Assembly (NCBI GenBank): GCA_012184525.1
Contig: WOFQ01000011.1
Location: 62,001 to 126,000 of the forward strand
Length of the DNA: 64,000 nt
Reading direction: 5' to 3'
Source of the DNA: Xenoacremonium recifei
Lineage: Eukaryota > Ascomycota > Sordariomycetes > Hypocreales > Nectriaceae
Shown here: positions 1-11,369 of the stretch, piece after piece
Numbering within the stretch: the stretch's first letter is position 1
Layout of the letters: each line of letters starts with the position of its first letter
The notes under the pieces: generated by a model
Seen by the model: only the letters and a program-made list of their open reading frames with translations
What the model was told of the DNA's origin: nothing
The model's database searches: none
Program-made: the position numbers and the translations under genes

Positions 1-2451
1 CTGTTACAGATCGAGCTACTTCCTGTCCATCACCCAAGGATGTGTTCCAAACTCCACGGACCTTGCTGACATCACCTCGCTGAGTACTCCTTCTGCATGA
101 GGCCGCCCCTCCATATTCCATATTTTTTTTCTTTCAAAGTGAGAGCTTCACTTGCTTTACCCATCTTGGATGGATGCAGGTGAGATAGGACCAGGCGAGA
201 TGAGATGAGATGAGATACTGACTTTGCATCAAATGAACTTAACAGGCCGGATCCCTACCTGCAGCAATCAAACCACCCGCCATAGCTTCAGGTGCTCATC
301 CATCCTGAAAGTGGAAGGGCATGTCATCTCTCCGGGCCGTCCCTAGCAATCTTGGTAATTGCTAGCCTCCAACTACGGGGACCTGTGCGTATTATTAATT
401 AGCCGCCGTTCGCCGTTGATCTTGACAGCCACTGCTATAACCGATGGTTTTTGTTTCCTCTCGCCTCGTCCGGGCTTGACTCGCTCCGTACATACGAACT
501 TTGGACCGGATTCATCGACCTGCTTTGGCGCATCATCCCCTGAGGCGATCAACACGTCGGGCCCCGGTCTCGGTGTCGGTCTGGGCGACATCCCCCTCCT
601 CTAGCCGCGACGATCATGGGCCCATGAAGCCTCCCGTGACCGGCGGAGCGTCCCAGCGGTTGGGACAGGGCTCTGCTCTGGCCAGCCAGCGACCTCATGT
701 ACCTATGGCATGCATTTGCGTCTGCAACTAATTCGCCCTGCTCTGCCCCGTTTGCCCTGTCGTTTCCCTGTGACGCTACAGAAAAGTGGTACAAGCATCT
801 GCTTGCCCTAGTCTTTGACAGTCAAGCGGGCAGTGTGGCTAGCATCCGGTTCATGCAGGATCTCCCAGCGTGGCCAGCAACACACCACTGTATGCACCAT
901 GTGTTAGGCTGCATGGTGCAGTGCGGTGCCGTCACCCAACGGTTCATCGTCCGCTTCACTTCTTGGTGTAGTGCGCCAAGCAGCGGTGTGAAAGGACTGC
1001 ATGCTACCTACTGCGTGCTGCGCTGGCTCTCCCACGCCATCATGCATCCAGCGTGTCTGAGGGTGTGGCTCAGTGTGTTTCGTCCACTGCAACGGGCGTA
1101 GCGGGGTTTGATCTTGATGCCCAATATCAACCCAATGAGTTTTCTCAGTACACCAACAGCCGGCAATGTCCATTGCATCACATTCGCTTGCAGAAGGATG
1201 GGATGAACCGGACGGCCTCCCGCTGCGCTGACGAGTCATCAATGTTCTTCTGGGCTCAGTGAGGATGCAACCTCACCCCACAGCTGATCATCTGGTTCTT
1301 TTGCGGCTTCGGGAGTTGTAGAAGTCAAGGCTACGATACCCTGCGAGCCGTTTTCAGCAAAACGCATGGAAAGCTCGACGTCTGAGGAACACTTCGTTTC
1401 ACCCTCGAATTGAACAGCGTGATTAGTGCCCTAGACAGCACAACGGCAGCGTTGGGCCCTATGTTCGCGACAGTTCGCAACCTTACTCCCGCTCAGACGC
1501 TTCGTTGCTACTAGCAAGATATTGGGTCTGATTTCTTACATGTCGTGATAGGAAGTGGCTGGCCCTCAGTCACGCATTTAGGTGCACATGTGCAAGCGTA
1601 CTATCAAATGCTTGTTGCGAACCAAATTTGCATTTAAATGGCCCAAGCCGGGTCGTCAGCATTGTTTCGCCCCCAAAAAACCGTTGGTCTTAGTGCTGTC
1701 GCTGATGCATGGCATATTCCGAGGGCATTTCTGTTCTTTCTCGACGTTGACTTGGCAGAGGGGGAGAGGCTTCGTGTGGTCAATATCTAGATTCAGATAC
1801 GCCTCATCCGCTCGAATTGAGCCAGGCCTAGGCGTTCTTGCGTCTCGTCTGTACGGAAGCCGAGAAGGATCGCTCCTTGGCCACTCAGAGAAGCGGATTA
1901 GGAGCAATCGATGTGTCGCATTTTTGCACCTCAAATCGCTCTTCTGCAGTCAACTCTGTCTGGATCTCGGTCTTGTTTCACCGCCTCTAATTGGACCATA
2001 GCACAGCAATATGCAAGATCGGATCTAAGGGCCGGCACCCGAATATCTCGATATATCCCACATTAAGAATCCGATATGGTCAACTGCACATAAGGATATA
2101 TCACACAATGGGCTACCTGGCTCTCGGCGGGCTCTCTCTTTCAGTCCTCTCCTTTGATAGCGGTACATTCTTTCGAACGCTTCACTTCTCAAGTTTCCCC
2201 ACACACGGAGTACCGCGCCGCCGGTTCTCTTAGGTCTGATTCAACCGCTTTTTAATTCGCCCCTCTGGTTCGGAGTAGTCCGCAATTGGTTTCTCGATTT
2301 CCCCCACGCTTAAGACATTTAACCCCGCGTCCCTTGCTGCTCGGTGGGGGACGACAGAGAACACATCAACTCACGCTGGCAGCTCGACGAAACACGTCTG
2401 GAACCTCAATACGATTAATTGCTTCTACCTCTTCACGCGAATCTCAAGACA
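1..2451. other. Gene-poor 5' region
   Basis: I find no convincing gene here. The open frames are short, overlap on both strands, mostly lack ATG starts and show no domain. The pentanucleotide GAGAT is repeated four times at 197-216. From about 2030 to 2110 the sequence is AT-rich with several TATATC/GATATC words. The last few hundred bases are presumably the promoter and leader of the lactonase gene that starts at 2452. Confidence 0.5.
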
Positions 2452-3397
2452 ATGACCGGTTTTCAGACTTGGAATGTGCAGGAGCCGTGGCTCAACATGC
2501 ACTGTCTGCTCGGAGAGGGGCCATTCTATGAAAAAGCCACGGGGAAGGTGCGGTTTGTAGACATTCGTTCCAAGAGAATCCATACTGTCTCTCTTGCAAC
2601 AGGGATGGCCTCTCTGGAGACTATCCAACTCGATGTATGCCCTACTGTCACAGCAGACATCGAGGGAGTTGATGCCCAAAAGAGCATCTTGCTCGGTTTG
2701 AAGCATGGAGTCGCAGTGCTAGACCGTGAGGCAGGCACGTATAAGATGCTCGGGGAGTTCAAGGAGCCTCGAGATGAAAGGATCCGAAGCAACGATGGAG
2801 CAGTCGACCCTCTCGGACAGTTCTGGGTGGGCACGATGACGGACTTTGGATTGGGGGATTTTCAACCGGAGGGTAAGACTCACGCCCTTTGCTTCAACTT
2901 TTCTAATGCCACCGTCAGGTTCACTCTTCCGCTTTGGACCCAACAGCACGGAGGAGTTTCTCAAGGGTCTTACCATTCCCAACTCGATAGGCTGGTCACC
3001 AGACCGCCGGACAATGTACTTTACGCACTCCACTGCGCGCCAGGTTCTCGCTTTCGACTACAATACTGAAACCGGTGAAGCCTCCAACCAACGGCTCTTC
3101 TACCAGCACGGCGGAAAGGGCGAACCGGATGGGTTCCGAGTCGATGTCGATGGGAACATATGGCACGCCGTATATGGCGAGGGGCGGGTGCTCAAGCTAA
3201 ACCCTCAAGGAGAGTTGGTCGGTGAGGTGAAGCTTCCAACCAGGAACATCACCTGCGTGGAGTTTGTGGAGACGGAACTGGTCATCACGACGGCAGAGGA
3301 CGGCGAGGGTGAGGGGCTCAGCAAGGAATACGGAGGAGGTGTGTTCAGAGTCGATGTAGGGACCAGGGGCTTGGGGGCGTTTGAGTTCAAGATGTAG
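2452..3397 (+). CDS. SMP-30/gluconolactonase (regucalcin-like) protein
   Basis: Exons 2452-2872 and 2919-3397 are joined over a 46-nt GT-AG intron (2873-2918), giving 299 residues, the usual size for the SMP-30/gluconolaconase/LRE family. The family is a six-bladed beta-propeller that binds a divalent metal and hydrolyses sugar lactones. Visible family motifs, in order: LLGEGPFY (metal-ligand Glu about residue 22), SNDGAVDPLGQFWVGTM, PNSIGWSPDRRTMYFTHS (ligand Asn) and GEPDGFRVDVDGNIW (catalytic Asp). The splice restores the reading across EG|SLFRFGPN. The start was chosen as the first ATG in frame, after CAAGACA. There is no signal peptide, so it is probably cytosolic. The substrate cannot be told from sequence. 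Confidence 0.88.
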
Positions 3398-5076
3398 ATG
3401 GACAAGGTAGACAGACTCTCAGGGGTTCAGATGCTGCTGACCAAAGAAAATAGAACTTGGCTCGAGCTTCCTCCTACGACCGAAGACCTATCACAGAGAC
3501 ACGGCAATTGCATATTAGGAGCTAAGTCCTAGTGAGGCACACGGATCTCCTTTGAAGCATCCGCCGGCCGCCAACCAACCTCCATCTCATGCTCATGCTC
3601 ATGCTCATGATGGTTGACAGGAGCCGGACCAGCCCCATCAAAAGCCCAGACCTTCTACGACGACCCCATCCCTCGAGCCCAGACCTAGACCCAGCCAGCC
3701 AGCCAGCCTTTCAGCTTCGGCCAAGATGCCGGACTTGTCGACCCCAGCCAAGTCCAGCCCTGCAAATAATTGTTTTGGTTTGTTCCTAGCGTTGGCTCTG
3801 CCGCTATGCGTCCGTCCGTCAGACCCAAAGGTACCGATCACATTTTTGCTCCGGATACCCTGTCCGCCGATCCAGCCAACAACACTTCTCGACCGACAAA
3901 CACACGCAGCAGCAGCAGCAGAAGAAAGAAAATTCCCCACAGGTTCTTGCTCGCAAGGCCGTCTATCCATGTCCAGCGCATTCACCGCCCACTTCACCGC
4001 ATCCAGAGCGATCGATGTCGTCGACCGAGCTGGGACTGGGCTGGCCAGGCCAACAAGGTGAAGACGGCTCGGCGTCTCGCGTCTAGCCGCTGCCCGTATA
4101 GCGTCTCTCGGTCAGCCGGGCTGGGCTGTCTGACGACGCAAGGCGAGGCTGTTTGTCTTGTCTTGTCAGGCCTCACCGCCTCGTCGTCTCGTCTCGTCCG
4201 CCTCGTTGTACATGACACGACACGTGCCCGTTGGCCATCCCCTGTCTGCGCCTTGTTCTGTGGTTGAGTCAAGGGAGCGTGTGCGTGTGCGAGCTGTCAT
4301 AACGTTAACGTCAGCTTTGCTTCATCCCCCCCCGGTCCAATGTTGTCATCCTACAGATAGGATTCGTGTCATGCACACCCCCCCTGGCCGCAACCCAAAC
4401 CTCCTCCTCGACTCTGAACAACAAACAAACAAGCATGCATCCTGACTGACATGAACCATGGAACTCCGTCCTATGTAGGGCAGATGAACGCGCCGCCAAG
4501 ACACCCGTCAAACCGCCTCCTGTCCACCCAATCACACCTTTCACGATCCTGTCACTAACATGCAGAGCCCCCGAGCCGAAGAAGCAAAATGGAAAAAAAA
4601 AATCTCTGCCTCCCCCGACAGTTCGCATCCGCATGCGCCGGCCAGCATCGTAAAAAAAAAAAAAAAAAAGGCCCTTCGCCCCGCCCGGGTCGCTCAGCCT
4701 GCAGACCGCTTCTTCTCGTGGGAATGAAATGGGATGCAAAGGCCCCGGGAATAATGCTGCATGCATACGCGTGTGTGGCTGGGCTGGGGAGGGGAGCCTG
4801 TTCTGGGGATGCTTGCGAAAGGGCTGCTGGGTTGTAGTCCAAGAGAAGAAGGCTTTGGGAATGAGAGACGGTGAGGATGCGAAAGGTACGGTGTCTAGGG
4901 CGTCTGCAGAGTATGGGAGATGGTCGAGAAGTCACATACGAGACAAGTGAATGCGAATCCCGAGGACTGTAACAGAATCATGATATCAATCCTATACGCA
5001 CTTCTATGAATACTCCCATAAACTATCCACCCGTAGCCTCAACCCATACGTCCACTGCCAGACTGTGCCTCCTCAC
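3398..5076. other. Convergent intergenic region with simple repeats
   Basis: This lies between two genes that end towards each other. I see no gene. The overlapping open frames on both strands are compositionally biased and lack domains. It holds short simple repeats: TCATGC three times at 3587-3604, CCAG four times at 3691-3706, CGTCTCGTCT-like runs near 4180-4200 and an A18 tract at 4652-4669. It could carry a non-coding transcript or long 3' UTRs. Confidence 0.5.
4652..4669 (+). repeat. A18 homopolymer tract
   Basis: There are eighteen consecutive A residues on the plus strand, directly before GGCCC. The tract sits in the convergent intergenic region. It could be length-variable or a sequencing-prone site. 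Confidence 0.9.
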
Positions 5077-8037
5077 TCACTCCTGCTTCAAGTTGGTATT
5101 AATCACCAGATCGTCCTTGCCTCTCATATGCATAACAATCGTCAGGCCTTCGATATCAATCTCCTGCCGCTCGACCTCCACGTCTCGCCGAGACTCCATT
5201 GCAGATTTAAGCTGTTCCACCTCGGTGCTGAGGTCCAGATACCGCGTCCTCCAGGAGCATACGTGGTGAGGACCAACCGTGGGCGTTGGCTTGTGAATCT
5301 CCGTGATCGATTCCCTCTCCTCGTACGAGGTGTGACTTGCTCCCTTGTGATGTTTGACCTTCGTTGCCCGCCGAGTCTCAACGACGTCGTCGTCAAGGTG
5401 TTGTGCGCGGGACGCCTCTATAGCGTCTTCAACTTGACTAAGCGCCAGCGACTGTTCAACTTGTTTCACTCTCATCCGTGACGATGACGAATCGTGGTTG
5501 CTGTGTCGTAGTAGACTCTGTTGGTCATGGGCCGGTTCCTCGTGATCAAGAGCGTGCTGAGAGCTAGTCTCGCCCGCCTTTGTCGACGAAGATTCGCTCG
5601 GATGGCAGAACAAGCAGTCCTTCCCTTTCCCATCGTCTGTGTGAGATGTCCGGGCAATCTTGCTTAAGCTGCGGCGCCAACGCAGGACTGGAGGAGTCTT
5701 TGGCCGGGTTGCATGGCCGTCTAGGGGCTGTTCGACCTTTCGGAGCTGCTGTCTCCAAGTCGAGATATCTGAGATCGCTGTCTGCTCAGGTTTGTGCACT
5801 TCAGGGGTTCGAGATACTCTCCTTAGTCCCTTCTGCGTCCAAGGTGCTATTTCTGCTTCCTTGTCAGAGCGAGAGCTTCGATCCTTGCGCAATTGGGTCC
5901 GAGTCGCCGTTTTGGATCCATGACTGAGCGGCAACGGTCGAAGAGCGTCCTCAATTTCTTGTTCTCGAGCAGTCTCCGCCTGAGCAACTCTTTCTCGAGT
6001 TCCAGTCGACGTTGCGAGATCACTTGTGAGCTCATCCAGGGTTTCATTTTTCCCATCTTTCAGTCCCGTTAGGTTCGGTGCCTCTCGTAAGTTCAGACGT
6101 TCGACATGATCCAGTCGCTCCCAGTTAGGCTTGAAAGCTTTTTCAGGATCATTGACAGAAGTTGCCACGGGATACGGCCTCAACTGAGGAAAGGATTGTC
6201 TTGACGGTTGAAGGGGATGTCTCTGTGAATCGTAGCCAGCATCATGTGCGATAGAGTGAGGCTTCACCCGTGAACCGACATTAGTTTGAGCGTCATCAGA
6301 AATAGGGTGCGATTTGGGGCTCAGGGGGATCTCTACCTTTGGATCAACTGTAAGGCAATGAGGGCCCGATTCAGTCTCGCTGATTATTTGATTCCGCAAT
6401 GTTGTATAGTTCGTTGGTGTCTGGTTTCCCATTTGCAGCCATGCCCTTCTTGGCCGTTTTTGCTGAGATCTGTTTCCGATTGATTGCCTGGCTGATCCAG
6501 TCGACTGCTTTGCGAGTTCCCTAGACCCCGCCGCCGCCAGATGATGAAAGATGTGTCTGTTGTGATGAAGATCCTCGAGCTCGTGAAGCTGTTCGATCTG
6601 TTCATCGAGAGGGCTCTTCTCCCCTGCGTGCTTGTGGTGGGCTCGCTCCTCCTCCTCATCCATATCCACCACTTCAAGCTGGTCGATATCAACGAGATGA
6701 TCAGCCTGACGTCGTGATGCATAGTCGACGCTATGCCGGAATGGCCGATGCCCAGCATGAGTGGCCCTGCAGCTTGGGTTCGAGCACTTCCCTGAAGAAG
6801 CAGAGTCACTGGAGCTGTGATGATAATGTTGAATACCGTGTTTGTGTCGTGAAGTAACGTTAGTTGCGTTCATCTCTGGTTTAGATGCTCCAGATTTAAA
6901 TAGCCTGTCCGCAACAAGAAACGGGTTGTCCCTTAGCCCGACAGCAGCACTTTCTACCACAGCGTGGGAGTTTTGAGTCGCAAGACTTTGTTCCAATGCC
7001 ATTTCTTGACGGGGCACTTCGGCCTTGGGTGAAAGCATTGCTTTTGGTGTCTCATCCCCACGATGCACAGTTGTGCGCAAAGTCTGCCTTGTGTGGGAAT
7101 GATCTTGGTGAGTCTCCTGGACCTCATGGCTATGCTGTGACGATCGTTCGATGATCCGGCGGACATGGTGCGAGTGGATGATATTTGCAGCTTCTGCCTC
7201 ATCATCAGGGACGTCGCTCGTACACTTGATGCATGAGTCGTGGCCACAGTGGGGACAGTACTTTCGAGACCTCAGCGGTTCGCCACACGAATGGCAAACT
7301 CTTTGGGATGCTGAATGAAACTGCGAGTCTTTTTCAGGAGCTTCTCGGTCTTCATCCAACAACCATCCTTGCGGCCTTGAGATGCCGTATTGGTCGAACA
7401 TGTCCAAGGCATCTTGCCGTCTACCGGTTGAGCTGACGGTAGACTCATGGGTATGACGGGCTGACGGCACCAATCGAGTAGATCTCCGCAGATTTGGTAG
7501 TCTTGAGTCGTAAGGCGCCGAAATATCAGATTGTCCGAGTTGTGAATCGAGCGACTCATGGGCGTGATGTCTTGTACGCGTATATGCTGTTCTCAAGTAG
7601 CCTGCTGAGACGCTTGATCGGAGATTCGTGGGCGTGTCATCTGAGAGTCCAGGTTGAACAGCTCTGAACGAGGGTCTTTTGCTATCCAATCGGTCCCGGT
7701 TACGACCTCCAGTGGCCGATTTTAATCCGGGATAATTGGTGTCAACTGCCTGAAACGCCGACTCTTCGATGAATGTATTTCTGGAGGCAGGCTTCGCAAA
7801 GCCGCTGTCAACTCGTCGACCCTATCCGAGTGTTGTGCTTTCACGTTCCTGTTGTGAAGCCGCCGACGGAGAGTCTAGAGCTCGTTGATTCGCAATACTC
7901 TTGAGCTGTCGAATGCGGTCACCGACGATGCCGGGAGGGATTCGGGGAGTCCGGGCTGTTTGACGATGGTTTTGTGATGTGGTTATGTTGTTATCCCCGT
8001 CGGGATAGTTAATACTGGATCTTAAAGAATACGCCAT
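5077..8037 (-). CDS. Large zinc-ribbon and coiled-coil protein, 5' end uncertain
   Basis: An open frame of more than 900 codons runs from about 7821 down to 5077. Six cysteines between 7296 and 7222 (C-x2-C-x9-C-x2-C-x4-C-x2-C, around CHSCGEP and CPHCGH) look like a double zinc ribbon. A further CLFCHP lies in the C-terminal third. The rest is polar, rich in Ser/His/Glu and largely disordered, ending with a predicted coiled coil (LDLSTEVEQLKSAMESRR). I do not recognise the family. The first in-frame ATG after the TAG is at 7401, but the coding-like sequence extends further upstream. Past an in-frame TAG at 7822-7824, the same frame continues to a good ATG at 8037 (MAYSLRSSINYP). A weak intron (7805-7867 or 7781-7867, donor GTCGGC) would remove the stop in phase. 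Otherwise the protein starts at 7401 or the gene is interrupted. Confidence 0.65.
7822..7824 (-). other. In-frame TAG inside the zinc-ribbon reading frame
   Basis: The frame reads open for about 71 codons upstream from ATG 8037, reaches TAG, then stays open for over 900 codons. The 44 codons between the TAG and 7689 contain no ATG and look like coding sequence (GRRVDSGFAKPASRNTF and on). This implies either an intron spanning the stop, readthrough, or a disrupted start exon. Confidence 0.8.
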
Positions 8038-8513
8038 TGCCGTCAAGGAATGAGGACTGGCAACGGTTCTAAGAAAATGAATTATTCATATGGATTCAAA
8101 AACTTCATCGCCCTGGTGTGAAGAACGTGAAGGACAGAAGATTGAGTTGGAGAACTAAGGGGCTTTCGAATCAAGGCGAGAATCAGATTAGTAAGGAAGG
8201 CATGCAAGGAAAAGAGAGTCAATCTGGGCAAGAGTGATCCATTCGTAATGATGCGTTGCGATGAGGAAAGTGCAGAGGCTCAGGCCACATTACCCACCAA
8301 GGCCGATGTCGCAACAAGCCTTCCTCTGAAAGAATTACCTGCACTCACGAATTGAAGACGACAGAACTGAGAAGACGGAATACCCCAAAGGGGGCTTTTT
8401 ATCCAATGAAGCATAAACCACGACTGGTATCAATTGTCACGGCTCGGTGCTAGGAATGGGTAGGAAATAGATGTACAAGGTCCGCCGTCACTACTCCGTG
8501 CTGTACACATTTT
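8038..8513. other. Intergenic, promoter side of the zinc-ribbon gene
   Basis: This separates the start of the minus-strand zinc-ribbon gene from the 3' end of the minus-strand ATP synthase delta gene. No coding signal is visible. Confidence 0.5.
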
Positions 8514-9304
8514 TTATTTCACATGCGCAGCCAGAGTCTCGAGAACCTGTTCGACAATCAGTTAGCATCTTTTCCCTTCAATCACAATCCATCGTGCACG
8601 TACCTCCAGCTCAATCTTGGCCTCAGCAATGTCCTGCTCGCTGCCGCTGCCACTGGCAACCTTCTGGGCCTCAGCGATCTGAGCCCGGATAGCCTCGGCG
8701 CTGAAGTCCTCCAAGGGGTAGCCCTCGACGGCGTTGATGCTCATGTTCGAGTTGGGCTGAACGGTAGCGAATCCACCAGACACTGTATCACCCATCAGTT
8801 GCTGTCGTTGTATTTTATGGCTTCGGAAGTCGACGTACGGAAGTACTGCTTGGCACCGCCCGTCTCCTCAACAATCTCGACCAGACCAGGCTTCAGCTGC
8901 TCAATTGAGGGAACGTGGTTGGCCAGGACACCCATCTCGCCAGACTCCGCGGGGATGTTGACCTGGACGACATCCTGCGACTTGTAGATGGACTGCATGC
9001 GGCAATTAGCTTGGATCCATCAATTGAATCCGCATCGTCGGTCGGGAAGCTCCAAATCTATCGTCTCGGGCCCAATTATCGACGGGAATCTCGGGATCAT
9101 ACCTGGTGAGGGAGAGCCAGGCTCAGCTTGATCTGTAGCAAAAAAAAAAAGGTCAGTCGGGTTCGTCAACAACAGCAGCAGAAGGGGGGCAGGGCAGCTT
9201 GCCTTGTCGGGAACGGCCTCGGCATAGCCTCTTCGCTGGAGAGGAACTCGGATGGCGGCAGGGCGAGCTCGGAGAGCCGCACGGGCGATGCGGAGGGAGT
9301 TCAT
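8514..9304 (-). CDS. ATP16: F1F0 ATP synthase subunit delta, mitochondrial
   Basis: There are five exons: 9304-9203, 9132-9103, 8992-8839, 8782-8604 and 8546-8514, together 165 residues, the normal length. It is part of the F1 central stalk in the mitochondrial matrix, coupling rotation of the c-ring to catalysis. The first 25 residues are Arg/Ala-rich with no acidic residue and end in RRGYAEA, a typical presequence. After splicing, the mature part reads IKLSLALPHQ|SIYKSQDVVQVNIP, GEMGVLANHVPSIEQLKPG, YFLSGGFATVQPN, SINAVEGYPLEDFS, and ends VLETLAAHVK. Intron 1 (9133-9202) has a GCAAGC donor, so it is a GC-AG intron. Exon 2 has only 30 nt. Introns 2-4 are GT-AG of 110, 56 and 57 nt. All junctions keep phase and rebuild conserved family sequence. 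Confidence 0.95.
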
Positions 9305-10426
9305 GTTGGGTTGAGCGGTTCAATGAGGGTGATGCTTGGTTGAGCTCAAATGAAGCCGTTTAGCACGAATCTTTGCCGGAGCGCCAATTCGCGATTCGGC
9401 TAACGGGAAAATCCGTCCTAGACACACACGTGACGCATCACATGACTTCGTATGATATTGATCTTTCGCAGTCGAGAACATAAAGAGAGTCGAAACAAAG
9501 CTCTGCTGACTGAATAATAACTTGATTGAAAAAGTTTGATTCTAGATAGTGGTAAGATTCGTCAAGAAAAATCTGTCGAAAGAAAATTCTTATTTTCCAT
9601 GGAACCCGCTGAGCCGATGACGGCCAGTCGTTTGGCTCCTGACAGCATCTAGGAGTGCCGAACTGCGTCCCAGCATGTTCGTACTCTGATAAAAAGTACG
9701 GCTCGGGAAATATAATTAGTAATGTCGTCAAAGAACTTTCCTTCCACTGTGATGCAGCCTTCGTGTATCGTAACCGTATCCCTGCTCCCATTGGTGGGTT
9801 TGCGAAGTCAGTACCACGAACTCTGAGGCACGGGATCTGCAGCGACAAAGAACTACCAGCGGGCAGCCAGCACTTTGTGAATGAATCCTCTTCCATCCCA
9901 CGCCACGTAACTAACCGGCCGAACTCTTCCACGTAACTGGCGGTGTCCTCGCTCTTGGTGGATTCTCTCTTTGACACGCCACGAACCTAGTCTTGAAGCT
10001 CGCTATTATTGGAGCCAACTAACACACTGCTCAGCCTTGAGTCCACCGCCTTATTACAGACCCCAACCAAGAGAAGATCAACACTGCAGAAATGGATGTT
10101 ACCGATTACTGGCTTCGCGACACCCTGCGAGAATCTGGTAAGTGAACCTGTTCTTATGTGTCCCCTCCCGTCAATATCTAGGCACTCTTGAAGTTATCGT
10201 GGAAGAGTCGAGGAAACATACCCTAGACTGTTTTGGCGGGGTCGGTGTGCGTTCTTTCAGGTGCTAAACGCCACGCGACAAAGACGGCAAAAAAGCATCC
10301 TCCCGCTCTTACAGCAGCAGCAACCCGCTTCTCTTTGCACATGCACCACCGACATCACGAAAAAAAAACATCGCCAACTCATAATACTTCCCTTTAATAT
10401 CTGTCTTTAATTCCCAGCCAGCCAAC
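9305..10426. other. Intergenic between divergent genes
   Basis: This divides the ATP synthase delta gene (minus) from the APQ12-like gene (plus). A 179-codon open frame on the minus strand (9438-9977) starts with GTG and has no recognisable domain, so I do not call it. Some upstream leader sequence of the plus-strand gene is likely in 10250-10426, which carries an A8 run. Confidence 0.45.
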
Positions 10427-10942
10427 ATGCCCCCGGCAATGGACGGTCCCTCGCTAACAACCCACCTCCTCACAGCGCTGCTCCCGCCAGACGTCGCCGA
10501 AGCCATACACACACATCTTCTACACCCGCACTCGCCGCTCCAGACAGCCAAGCGCCAGGCTCTCGTCCAGGCCCAGCGCCTGCTCAACGCCGCCTACCCG
10601 ATCGTCCAGCCGCTGCTCGACCGCCTGATTCTTCTGATGGCCGATAATCAGGGCATCGTGGGCACCGCCGTCGCGCTGCTCGTCGTGACGCTCATCCTGG
10701 TGGTGCTAAACTGGCTACGCCGCGTCGTCATGTGGTGGACGCGTTTGGCGCTGCGGATTACGACATGGGCGCTGATGTTTGCCCTGGCTGCGTGGGTTTG
10801 GGAGCGTGGCGTGTGGGAGACGGTGCGTGATGTCGTGGTGCTAGGCGGCCGGGTCGTTGGATACATGGCTGTGCTGCGGGAGGTCTGGGTGGATGAATAC
10901 AACAAGTACGAAGCGCAGCAGGGACAGAGCTCGAGGCGATGA
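10427..10942 (+). CDS. APQ12-like nuclear pore assembly membrane protein
   Basis: This is a single-exon gene of 171 residues starting at the first ATG (MPPAMDGPSLTTHLL). Two adjacent hydrophobic segments (about residues 75-95, GIVGTAVALLVVTLILVVLNW, and about 103-125, TRLALRITTWALMFALAAW) are joined by a short basic loop. This is the topology of the Apq12 family of nuclear envelope/ER proteins linked to nuclear pore assembly and lipid homeostasis. The tail is soluble and polar (VDEYNKYEAQQGQSSRR). The family call rests on size, topology and general likeness of the membrane segments, not on a catalytic motif. It could be another small two-TM ER protein. Confidence 0.65.
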   Translation: MPPAMDGPSLTTHLLTALLPPDVAEAIHTHLLHPHSPLQTAKRQALVQAQRLLNAAYPIVQPLLDRLILLMADNQGIVGTAVALLVVTLILVVLNWLRRVVMWWTRLALRITTWALMFALAAWVWERGVWETVRDVVVLGGRVVGYMAVLREVWVDEYNKYEAQQGQSSRR

Positions 10943-11369
10943 ATAAGCTGGGTTGCGGACATGATGGACACGGGGAGCGAGGAGAGGTTTTATAAGCGAC
11001 ACCAACTACGACCGAGATGTTATTCGAGCGATAAGCCACGGGGTTTTGGCTATGATTCCCCCAACACGGTATGAGAGACGGAACACAGCACACCCCCGGG
11101 TTTTGCGACGGGCAAGCCAACAAGACGAGGTATCATGGAACGGGCCCGGCGACTCGGGGGGGTTCCTGGGCAGTCATTGATGGGATATGAATTAATGGTT
11201 ATGGATATGGATACCCACACCCTGAATACGTCGATTTTTTTTCTCTTGAATATCGGACCAAAGATGTCCAACGCCAGCGCTATGCAACCATCCGAGATTC
11301 CCGTTGAACCCATCCTCAAGTAGAGGGAAAGCAAAATCATCTACACGTCAAGCGAGGGAGTCCTATTTT
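10943..11369. other. Convergent 3' intergenic region
   Basis: The APQ12-like gene (plus) and the GPN3 gene (minus) end towards each other here. Nothing beyond probable 3' UTRs is visible. Confidence 0.5.

Noticed and set aside
9438..9977. 179-codon minus-strand frame
   Set aside because: It starts with GTG, has no domain, no splice-supported extension, and overlaps the promoter of two genes.
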